Origin: Nymphaea colorata
Taxonomy: Eukaryota > Streptophyta > Magnoliopsida > Nymphaeales > Nymphaeaceae
DNA length: 64,000 bases
Direction: 5' to 3'
Assembly: GCF_008831285.2 (NCBI RefSeq)
Contig: NC_045143.1
Coordinates: 3,357,503 to 3,421,502 of the forward strand
Below are positions 39,301-48,910 of this stretch, piece after piece (the stretch's first letter is position 1; each line of letters opens with the position of its first letter). The notes under the pieces are model-generated. The model searched no databases, was not told where the DNA came from, and saw nothing but the letters and a program-made list of their open reading frames with translations. The translations under genes were made by a program, and so were the position numbers.

Positions 39301-41360
39301 ATTCGGGAGCCGATGATAATAAGCATTTGGACGTAATTACCCTTCCATTTTTCGAATTTTCTAATGTAATCTTCGTTATGTTCTCCTTCTGAGGATAAGG
39401 GAAGAAGGATATAACCGGTAGTCGCCCCGCCTTCCTTTCAAATTAATTAATAACCGGATATGAATTTATCGGATCTTAGGTCTGAGATGATTTTAGGTTA
39501 TCGAGAATCTAAAAGCGGCCATTTAACGTATTCACCTTAATTTCACGTTATTTATTAGGATTTGAATTCGGCCTCTAGTTTTCAAAACTGATTCAGATGA
39601 CACTAACATGATATTCGACATATATATGTAACTGGGTGGATTTTTTTTGGATCCCATTTAGATCCAAGTTTCTTTCCCAGTAAACGAAATCAAAATTGGA
39701 TCTATAAGAGCTTACAAAAAGAAAAGAAGTTCAAACTTTCCGGGCTTTAAGAATCTATATGCACATGACGAAGACGCCATTCTGATGGAGCTTCTTATGT
39801 TTTACCGCTTGGTATGCAATCTATCTGATTGGTTTTGTAGAAAAAACATCTATAAATAGGAAATAATGGTAGGTTTATTACACTTATTGTACACTTCTCA
39901 TTCTTATTCTAATGTGGATGATGATAGTTTGCCATTGACCTTAAGAGAAAGTCGGTCTAATGCCCATCTGTATCATTCCACTAAGACAACAATTGCTACA
40001 GATGGGAATTAGAGCGGCTTTCTCATAAGGGCAATGCTAAAATTTCAGCGCCCTTATTTGAACAGGAATGAAAAGTGTACCTTGAATCTGAAGGGTTGGT
40101 TGCCTGGAAATCCATCATTTTAATATCTTTGTTCTAATAAATTTCGCCGAGGAATTTTGTACTTTGTTGACCTGTCTTGAAGATGAAAGCATGATCAGTT
40201 GGAAGAAACTGCTTTTTGTTTTTCTCTCTGATTGAGGAAAGATACTTTTTGATTGGATAAATATATAATCTTTTGCTATATGAATCTATGCTGGTCTGTT
40301 GTTTTACTCTTTGGAAGGTTTGATTGTGTTTCATACCATGCAATGGCACACGTGATAGGACCCAACAAGTCATTAGATAAGATAGTTACTGAAATCAAAA
40401 GCTGCAGCCAGAGTTGAACTGTAGCCGGAAAAGTGGAAGTAAAGGACTACTGCGAATTTACAAAAGGTAGAAGAAGACGAGGAGAAATAGAAAATAAAAG
40501 AAAGATCGTGAGGTATAGAAATAGAATCTGTCATGCTTTTGCCTGTCGAAAAGTTGTCTTGTATTCACTCACAGGCATGCATTCTTGGGGTCTGGTTTTT
40601 AAACTGAATGTGGTAGGAAGCTAATTCACGGATCAAACAGTCCTTCCTCTTTTCCATGATCAGTAGATCATGAGAACCTCATGCCAAGCTTGATGGATGG
40701 AGGCGGAATCGGGAGATTTCAACAGTGCAGGCCATCGCATCAACTAGAGACACTTGAATGCCTGCTTCTCTCCTGCTCATCGGAGATGAAAGATGGAGAC
40801 CCATTTGTTGGGTTCCTGTTTGGATGACTGCACTTCCAAAACTCATTCCATTCTGCCATTACTCTTGCATCCTTCCAAGGAGTCGAGTAGAAACAGAATT
40901 GAGAAAGTTTTTTTCCTCTTGATATCCCAGTAAACCGCGGGTTGTTACAGAAAGAAACCCCCAATCACCAGATTTTTACTGTTTATTTGATGGTAATGGG
41001 CAATCACAACTTTGTTATTCAAAGGAAAAGTTTCAAAACAAGACATAGAAACATACTAGAAAAGTAAAAATTATAAGATTACATTAAAAAAGTTAATGTT
41101 GCAGTAATATCATCATGGTAATGCCACAAAAATCATAATGGTTTAACCCGAGAAGCGGTGTAGCTGGTTGAGTTGGTGGGCCGATGAAAGATTGATTGTC
41201 GTGGGCATTACTCCTTTGGACTGGAATAGGCTCTTCACAGCATCATTCCAGACATTTCATCATCAGCAAGACAGCCTGCAGATAATCAGATAGTGATCAA
41301 AGTAGTGAAATATATAAGATTCAGATGACAGAAGTACGATACAGAATGGACGGTGTGAAG
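39301..41360. other. Intergenic between the PRP38-type promoter and the 3' end of the MADS-box gene
   Basis: The first part should hold the promoter of the splicing-factor gene. A minus-strand frame at 40740-40964 is open for 74 codons without a known domain. No transposon termini were recognised. Confidence 0.45.
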
Positions 41361-41368
41361 GTGTACCT

Positions 41369-44300
41369 TTATGTTCTCGGTTTTTTCAGATTACCGGAGC
41401 TGCATGCATGGTGATGGAGGTTTGGATCTTCCAGGTTTGGCTGAGTGGGTTGAAGCCCGTTGGAGAAAGGAGGAGAAAGCTGAAGCAGGTCTCTGGATTG
41501 CTCTGTTTTTTCTGTTTCTTTCTCTCTCTAGAACATGGAAGAGAACTCGTTACATGGTCGAAGAGGAAGACGGAATCAGCACGAAAAAAAAACAAGAATG
41601 AATCACCAGTTCAATTTTGGTAGGTATTGTAAGGCGTGATTTCTTATAAGATTCAGATCAACCAAATCTTTATGGGATAATATTAGCCTCTACTTAAATT
41701 TCTTCTAGTAGCACCTTTCCATGCCGATGTAAAGTGAATAAGAAAGCACACTTATTCGACTAACAAGCAGATACACCAAGCTAGATTTTAACTTCTATAA
41801 GTTACAGATTTTCAGGCTGAAATTTCAAACAAAACTCGCATAAATATGAACCGGAGCCAAAGCCTATCCAACCAAAAAGAACAGTTATAGATCTGCAGAA
41901 ATGGAAAACAGGAAAAAGAACGAAGTTGAAACTTGAAAGTACAGATTACCGCTCTCGAGAATTTTGCTTCCAAAATGCCCGCCACTATATTCAAAAGAGA
42001 AGACAGTTAACGTGATCTTGATTTTTGTTTATAACTTTATGGCATGATGAACTAAATGAAGAAACCATGCATTTAAGCACAAGTAGTACCTGCCTCCGCA
42101 ATTCTCCCTTCTTGGAGCAACTCGATCTGCGTAAGCATCCATGTGTTAGTGCACCCCATAGACAGAGAGGGAGAGCGAGAAAGAGAGCGATAGAGCAGAG
42201 CATGAGGAGTTGTCGTTGTCATTGTACCTCTCTTGAGCGAACTCGATCTAGAGAAACTTCCAGTCGCTTCTGAAGGTTTTTCATATCGGTTTTGGTGAGA
42301 GTGGTGAGATCCTCCCCAGTTAACTGTCGAATGGTTGCTTGCAGCTTGTCATTCTCATTCTTCATTCTCGTCATCTCACGGTATATCTGCTGGCAATGGT
42401 CAGGAATCTTATCGAACTCAATTGTGAGAATCAATCTTATGTACGATATTGTACATCTTACAAATTTACGTAAAAGGAAAAAAAAAAAAAAAAAAAGAAG
42501 ATCTGTCGCTGCTGACCAACCTGTTTATCATCGTCTTCCTGAATTTGAGTGCTTGATGCTTTCTTGAATCTATCAATAATCTGGAGCATGCTGCAAGAGT
42601 GACCACTTTCTATTTCATCATTTGATACATGGTAATAGCTACTATGCGCTCACAAGGATGAAATAAATATTCTATAACATGACTAACAACGTGTAAACAC
42701 AGAAACAGAGTATAACTAACAATGTGTAAACACAGAAACAGAGTATAGACATCTGATTACGAAAATTATATTTTAGAAGAGAAAACGTGTAAACGTCTAA
42801 AGAACTGGCAGATTATTAGTGCAATCGACCAACAAAATGTGGTATTTAATTGGGTAGCTCTCCCTTCATAATCGTTAAAGTTCCTAGATTTGGAATTCTT
42901 GTTTATATGTCCTGCAGGGTCACTAGTAGCAGTTGGATTGAAATCTTAGCATCTAGGCTCATCTAAGCTACACATGGCAGCAAAAGTTTGTATGCATGTC
43001 GTTCTTGTACCATACAAATTACCAGCTCCTCCTGCAAATTTCACGAAGAGAGTCATCTACTTCCTTTCCTTAACTTCGCCGTTTTTTCTCAAGATGAATC
43101 TTGGGAAATTTAAACCTCAAAATTACTCAAGAAAAATAAAAAGTCGAGAAGAAATCTTTAAACACAAACATGTAAAAATAAATTGCAAATATCACGAAAT
43201 CAAATCCCATAAGTTGGTGACACAATAGAAACATATCCCGATGCTTGTGATTATATGCTCGTGAACTAATGTCTAAACAAGCCCGGAAATGATGAGCTCT
43301 CATTGGGACTCTGCACCATTTCTCAGTGTGCAGGGTGGTCCTACTACAGACTTAGAACAGTCTGCCTGTTCAGATGACCTGCAGACCCACATGGCAAACC
43401 CAGTACCGCCATATCCTCTACTTGATGTCTGCCTGTTTAATGTCTTGTGCTGCTGCTCATTAACCCCAAGACTTAGTGAATTTGGTTCGACTATCGTGAT
43501 TCGTTTATATAATCATTTTGATTAACAGCCATGCGTCAAATAATTATGGTTCATGATCATCGCATGTGTCCAGCTTCTTCATAACAAGCATATCAGAACA
43601 AATTATTTGATAGGCGCCTTCGATTTTTCAGTCAAAATAATCCATTGGAGAAGAACATGGACTCAGAAGCTCAGACAACATGTTCAAATTAAATAGAAAG
43701 AAAGCAATTCTCTAGACCTAGATCCTAGGCAAGAGAAAACAATTGTAAAACAGAACAGCATTGCTGCAACAGGGATATATGGAGGTTCGTTTATATAATC
43801 CTTTTGATTAACAGTCGTGCGTCAAATAACTATGGTTCATGATCATCGTATCGCCAGCTTCTTCATAACAAGCATGTCAGAACAAAATTATTTGATAGGC
43901 GCCTTCGACTTTTTAGTCAAAATAATCCATTGGAGAAGAACATGGACTCAGAGGCTGAGACAACATGTTCAAATTAAATAGAAAGAAAGCAATATCATTT
44001 TCATGTCAAGATTTACCCTAGCATCTATAAAACCATCTGAAGACAGGCTTCACTTCATCAAATTTTCTAGACCAAGATCCTAGGCAAGAGAAAACAATTG
44101 TAAAACAGAACAGCATTGCTGCAACAGAGATATATGGAGGTTCGTTTATATAATCCTTTTGATTAACAGTCGTGCGTCAAATAACTATGGTTCATGATCA
44201 TCGTATCGCCAGCTTCTTCATAACAAGCATGTCAGAACAAAATTATTTGATAGGCGCCTTCGACTTTTTAGTCAAAATAATCCATTGGAGAAGAACATGG

Positions 44301-44996
44301 ACTCAGAGGCTGAGACAACATGTTCAAATTAAATAGAAAGAAAGCAATATCATTTTCATGTCAAGATTTACCCTAGCATCTATAAAACCATCTGAAGACA
44401 GGCTTCACTTCATCAAATTTTCTAGACCAAGATCCTAGGCAAGAGAAAACAATTGTAAAACAGAACAGCATTGCTGCAACAGAGATATATGGAGGTTCGT
44501 TTATATAATCCTTTTGATTAACAGTCGTGCGTCAAATAACTATGGTTCATGATCATCGTATCGCCAGCTTCTTCATAACAAGCATGTCAGAACAAAATTA
44601 TTTGATAGGCGCCTTCGACTTTTTAGTCAAAATAATCCATTGGAGAAGAACATGGACTCAGAGGCTGAGACAACATGTTCAAATTAAATAGAAAGAAAGC
44701 AATATCATTTTCATGTCAAGATTTACCCTAGCATCTATAAAACCATCTGAAGAAAGGCTTCACTTCATCAAATTTTCTAGACCAAGATCCAAGGCAAGAG
44801 AAAACAATTGTAAAACAGAACAGCATTGCTGCAACAGAGATATATGGACGAACCTGGAGTTGGGACTGCAGTACTGGAACATCTGCCCGCTGCTGGAAAA
44901 GATGATGTGTCCGACCTGGTCATCGTTGCGAAGGGCGAGCTCACGGGCCTTCGTCAGCAACCAGCCCCGCCGCTTGGTGGCGCTCCCGCTCTCCAT
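41369..44996 (-). CDS. Bsister-type MIKC MADS-box protein with a degenerate MADS domain
   Basis: Proposed exons in transcript order are 44996-44854, 42590-42521, 42407-42228, 42126-42090, 41984-41950 and 41527-41369. Every junction has GT/AG and all phases agree, giving 207 aa. The truncated MADS domain is KRRGWLLTKARELA plus VGHIIFSSSGQMFQYCS (normal pattern KRRNGLLKKAxELSVLCDAxV); the first ~20 residues with the DNA-contacting basic arm are replaced by MESGSAT, and SVLCDA by ALRNDD. The I region (SMLQIIDRFKKASSTQI), K domain (IYREMTRMKNENDKLQATIR, LTGEDLTTL) and C-terminal motif (LQPTQPNLEDPNLHHH) point to Bsister genes (ABS/TT16, GOA), which act in ovule and seed-coat development. The two K-domain exons usually separate are fused. 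The two smallest exons (37 and 35 nt, usually ~42) are the least certain. It may bind DNA poorly or act only through protein contacts. Confidence 0.82.
42682..42748. repeat. 33-bp tandem duplication in Bsister intron 1
   Basis: The block ACTAACAAYGTGTAAACACA followed by GAAACAGAGTATA occurs twice in a row with one difference, so it is a recent local duplication. Confidence 0.85.
43501..44850. repeat. 355-bp tandem array in intron 1 of the Bsister gene (about four units)
   Basis: The marker TCGTTTATATAATC recurs at 43501, 43787, 44142 and 44497, and CAGAACAGCATTGCTGCAAC at 43751, 44106, 44461 and 44816. The last three units are 355 bp and nearly identical. The first is shorter (286 bp) and diverged, lacking a ~70-bp block. 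The array ends at 44850, right at the exon 1 donor (44853), so the repeat grew from sequence next to the splice site. On the gene's strand each unit contains CTCTGTTGCAG, which resembles a 3' splice site. Confidence 0.93.
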
Positions 44997-45049
44997 CGCA
45001 ATTTTGAAACGCGGTGATGAGCAGAAGAAAGAGAGAGAGAAAGAGAGAT

Positions 45050-45260
45050 AGAGAGAAAGAGAGAGATGAATGTGGTCTTGGCGGAGTTGCTCTCAGTCAT
45101 GAATTTAAGGAGCTCAGCCGGCCGGCAAACGAAGAAGGGAAAAAGGAAAAGGTGGTACTTGAACATCTGCGAGAGAGAGAGAGAGATGAAGGGAGGTGCT
45201 CTCAGTCACGGATGAGGTCTGCCGGCAATACCAAGAAGGGAAAAAGGAAAAGGTGGTGTG
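45050..45260. repeat. Local direct duplication in the Bsister leader/promoter (two ~110-bp parts)
   Basis: Two consecutive blocks share the order GAGAGAGATGAA, TGCTCTCAGTCA, CCGGCAA and GAAGGGAAAAAGGAAAAGGT. On the gene's strand the stretch is CT-rich, typical of a plant leader, and GA/CT runs are candidate BPC-factor sites. No clear TATA box was found. Confidence 0.7.
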
Positions 45261-45716
45261 GATGGGTAACTGTGCTCTTGTCCCATTTTTGGGAGGGGAG
45301 AATAGAGAGCCCTGCACTTTTTTGAGATGGACAAGAAAGAATAAACAAAAATCCCTGATTTTAGAGCGTTTGGAATTTTAAATAAGGAACAATCGCACGC
45401 GCCCCGACGAATTGAATTGGAGGGATTTCAATCGGATATCCACTTACATACGTCAGCATCGTCACCACGTGGAGGTAGAAAGTTTCTTGGCTTGTTTCTC
45501 ACACTAAACCAGTTGTTACCGGTCCTTCATTTATTTCTTGTTACCTCATTCACGTCGTTGAGAATAACTAAAAACAAACCATTCAACCAGTTGGAAGACA
45601 CACTTGGGTTACCCGAAGCGACCAAGATCAACCCCATGCCCACTTAAAACCAGGTAGAAAAGAGGCACTGTCACGGTTACGGATCTCTCATCATCTCTAT
45701 TTAGAGCAGTGTTGTA
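45211..45716 (+). repeat. Left arm of a ~0.5-kb inverted duplication (Bsister upstream region)
   Basis: This segment begins 215 bases upstream of the Bsister ATG. Its reverse complement recurs at 45840-46382 with few mismatches in the inner 300 bases. This arm lacks about 40 bases present in the other two copies (the block ending GAATAAATGTTACT). The arms meet at a 123-bp MITE. Confidence 0.93.
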
Positions 45717-45839
45717 CGTATCGTACGATACAGGTACGATAAACCTCCATTTGCGATACAGGGGGTGTATCGTATTTTACAAACGATACGATACGTATCG
45801 TACGATACGGCCCCGTATCGTACGATACGTACAACACTG
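45717..45839. mobile_element. 123-bp hAT-type MITE at the centre of the palindrome
   Basis: It begins CAGTGTTGTACGTATCGTAC and ends with the exact reverse complement; the terminal inverted repeat is at least 25 bp and perfect. The family is shared with the 2555-3281 element. The octamers on either side (ATTTAGAG and CTCTAAAT) are reverse complements of each other, not a direct target duplication, so the element sits at an inversion point instead of a plain insertion site. Confidence 0.85.
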
Positions 45840-46382
45840 CTCTAAATAGAGATGATGAGAGATCCGTAACCCTGACAGTGCCTCTTTTCTACCTGGTTTT
45901 AAGTGGGCATGGGGTTGATCTTGGTCACTTCGGGTAACCCAAGTGTGTCTTCCAACTGGTTGAATTGTTTGTTTTTAGTTATTCTCAACGACGTGAATGA
46001 GGTAACAAGAAATAAATGAAGGACCGGTAACAACTGGCTTAGTGTGAGAAACAAGCCAAGAAACTTTCTACCTCCACGTGGTGATGATGCTGACGTATGT
46101 AAGTGGATATCTGATTGAAATCCCCCCAGATTCAATTCAATTCGTCAGGGCGCGTGCGATTGTTCCTTATTTAAAATTCCAAATGCTCGAAAATCAGGGA
46201 TTTTTGTTTATTCTTTCTGCGTTTTGTCCATCTCAAAAAAGTATAAAGAGTATGAAGGGTCTCGAATAAATGTTACTTCAGGGCTCTCTATTCTCCCCTC
46301 CCAAAAATGGCACAAGAGCGCAGTTAGCCATCCACACCACCTTTTCCTTTTTCCCTTCTTGGTATTGCCGGCAGACCTCATC
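45840..46382 (-). repeat. Right arm of the inverted duplication
   Basis: It is the reverse complement of 45211-45716, with an extra ~40 bases around 46235-46275. It ends ...CAGACCTCATC at 46382, after which unique AT-rich DNA begins. Open frames seen on opposite strands of the two arms translate to nearly the same 76-78 residue peptide only because the DNA is duplicated; it has no known domain. Confidence 0.93.
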
Positions 46383-46655
46383 TTTTAATTGAGTCAAAAC
46401 ATAGGTATAAATTCAACATGGTCCACTTAATTAATTTTTGTATTTAAAGTTAATGCATTATAATCAATATGTACGGTTTCCATAAACGTGAGAAACATTT
46501 TTCTAAGTTTCAAAAGAGTATTTTCCCTTTGAAATAATATAAAGTTAATTAAATTGAATTTGTTTGGATCCATTCATTCTTTTTCACTTTTTTGGAGCCG
46601 TGTAAAATATGTGCAACTGTAAATATGTACAATTGTCAACGGGTTTAAATTAAAT

Positions 46656-47137
46656 CTCTAAATAGAGATGATGAGAGATCCGTAACCCTGACAGTGCCTC
46701 TTTTCTACCTGGGTTTAAGTGGGCATGGGGTTGATCTTGGTCGTTTGGGGTAAAACCCAAGTGTGTCTTCCAACTGGTTGAATGGTTTGCTTTTAGTTAT
46801 TCTCGACCATGTGAATGAGGTAACAAGAAATAAATGAAGGACCGGTAACAAGTGGCTTAGTGTGAGAAACAAGCCAAGAAACCTTCTACCTCCACGTGGT
46901 GACGATGATGACGTATGTAAGTGGATATCCTATTGAAATCCCCCCAGATTCAATTCAATTCAATTCGTCAGGGCGCGTGCGATTGTTCCTTATCTAAAAT
47001 TCCGAACGCTCGAAAATCAGGGATTTTTGTTTATTCTTTCCGCGTTTTGTCCATCTCAAAAAAGTATGAAGAGTATGAAGGGTTTTGAATAAATGTTACT
47101 TGCAGGCCTCTCTATTCTCCCCTCCCAAAAATGGCAC
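46656..47137 (-). repeat. Third copy of the Bsister upstream segment
   Basis: It is in the same direction as the right arm, from CTCTAAATAGAGATGATG to CCCAAAAATGGCAC. It lacks the MITE at its start and the last ~70 bases of the arm. It shares the ~40-base block missing from the left arm, so it is closer to the right arm in content. Confidence 0.9.
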
Positions 47138-48050
47138 TACCAAGGGATGAATTAGAAGAATGAAATTCAAATGGGGCAGGCATATAGACAAAAAAGTTTC
47201 TTCCACTCATCCACCTAGTTAAATTAAATTAGCATATAAACTGTCTATATGTCGCCATTGATGTTATTTTTACCCCCAACTTCACCCTCGAATAAATGTC
47301 ACACTAACCCGATTGAATTGAATGTAGTTTTAGATATAAACTAATTGGGGGATAGAAATGTAGAACCGCTTCTTAATTCAGAGAAAGAGAAAGAGAGAAC
47401 CAGGCACATAACATGTGCAGCAGCTACCTGGCTGAAGAAGGTGAAGAGTAAAATAATAATATGAAGAAATGTTTGTGAGGAACTAACTTTCACGGAAGAA
47501 GAAGCAGGGAGGGAGGAGGAACTTGCTTGGAAGGAGAGGATCTTGATAGAAAGTACATCTACGGTTAGGAATTCATTTTTCAACGTCGATATCCAAAATA
47601 AATGTGCTTGGCATAATGTGGTGCGACCACAACTTTCTGGATTTGGTAATAAAGAACATTTAAGCCTAGGGTGGAGTTATAAAGAGCTAGGGTTCTAGTT
47701 GGAACAGAATATGAGGTCCAAGCTAGCAAGTGATCTAAACCAACTTGGATCTGGATCTGCCTGCAACAAATTCAATCCCATTCACAAGAGCTAAGCTACA
47801 CATGCAAACCAATCAATGGCGAGGCTGATGCAAGTTTTTAAGTTGGCATTGTCAAGTTTGACACATGAATGATCCTATCAAAAGGATTGCAAAATGTTGT
47901 AAGAAATATGTTCTTGAAAGGGGAAAAAAAGAAATCTTCCTGCAAAATTTGGAGATATTTGTCCTCCCCGACAAGTTCCCTCTTAAATGATGCGGATTTG
48001 ATATGGGTATGCATCAATAATAGATAAACCGACGAAGGGATTCATAAGCC
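47138..48050. other. Intergenic, no gene seen
   Basis: AT-rich DNA with a short Ser-rich open frame at 47341-47583 (minus) caused by GA-rich composition. No domain was recognised. Confidence 0.45.
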
Positions 48051-48150
48051 TGGGCACCAGGCCGGGCTGTCGTCGGGTACCCAGTACCCGGCTCGATAAG
48101 GGCCCGGGTAGTAGCACCGACTACCCGGGCGCCCGGTTAGGTCAAACTCG
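48051..48150. repeat. GGGCCGGGC-type GC-rich repeat fragment
   Basis: It begins AAGCCTGGGCACCAGGCCGGG and carries GGGTACCCAGTACCCGGCTC. The same head motif opens the elements at 55020 and 61145. Only a short piece is present here, next to the CYP710A relic. Confidence 0.6.
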
Positions 48151-48224
48151 ACCTGCCGTTTTAGAAAGTAGGGTTCCCCTGCTGCCACCCAACTTGCATC
48201 GCCGCCAACTTCAAGGACATCCAC

Positions 48225-48660
48225 CAGAGCATCGCCCCCAACTTTACCCCTCGTGGTCTCGAGGTTCATGTCGCGGCAACGGGTGCAGAGGGGAATGGAG
48301 GAGGAGGATCAGAGGGCGAGCTAGGAGTGGAGGTGATCGTGGATTACCGCTTGCTGGGCGGCTATGTAGGAGGAGAGGGCGTGAGGGGTGAAGTTGGGGG
48401 CGATGCTGATCGCCGAACAGCTTCTCGCTGAAGGGGTGGCTGATCAGGTGGATCACGCTGTGGGTTGACATTGGAGAAGATGCGGTCAGAGAGGTCGACG
48501 TCGTAGATGAAGACCATGAAGCAGCCAAGGATGAAGTTGGCACAGAGGCTGAGCAGGGCCATTTGGGCCTCCTTCTCCCAAAACTTGGCAGGGTTCAACA
48601 CCAGAGACAGGGTGCTGCCAAGAACAACATCGTGAAGGCCGGCCTCGAAATGAAGCAAAA
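48225..48660 (-). pseudogene. CYP710A: CYP710A (sterol C-22 desaturase) pseudogene fragment
   Basis: Minus-strand reading frames match the N-terminal third of CYP710A cytochromes P450 in order, but in three frames: LVLNPAKFWEKEAQMA, then LSLCANFILGCFMVFIYDVD and LSDRIFSNVNP; after a frameshift VIHLISHPFSEKLFGDQ; after another shift with loss of ~20 residues, IAPNFTPHALSSYIAAQQAV; then MNLETT. CYP710A makes the C22 double bond of stigmasterol. The heme-binding Cys region, I helix and most of the protein are absent, so no active enzyme is possible. The stretch is GC-richer than its surroundings. The family call rests on recalled conserved blocks. Confidence 0.75.
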
Positions 48661-48675
48661 ATAGGTCAAAATTCC

Positions 48676-48910
48676 TTCTATGAAATAGATTGGTCTTTGC
48701 TCTGCTAGAGTTCAGATCTGAGGCCAACATAACTGAACAATGCTCATATCGTCTGCAGCTATGAAACAGAAAACTCGATATTGGCTGCAAATTTTTCATT
48801 TCAAAAAAAGAAGAAGTTTGAGATCAGATTGGCTTAGCGTACTAATCAAGATTAGGAAAAAAAATTGTTCTATGACTCTTTCAGAATTTCCATTGAGAAT
48901 CCAGCCTTTC
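48676..48910 (+). repeat. Left copy of a ~230-bp inverted repeat pair
   Basis: The segment running from GATTGGTC through GAGTTCAGATCTGAGGCCAA to GAGAATCCAGCC recurs inverted at 51225-51458. Identity is about 85-90% by eye, with small indels. It abuts the 5' side of the CYP710A relic. Confidence 0.85.

Noticed and set aside
40740-40964. 74-codon minus-strand frame downstream of the MADS gene
   Set aside because: It is partly protein-like, but there is no recognisable family, splice partner or promoter.
45417-46135. Two nearly identical 76-78 codon frames on opposite strands
   Set aside because: They are the same DNA read in the two arms of the inverted duplication, with no domain; not a duplicated gene.
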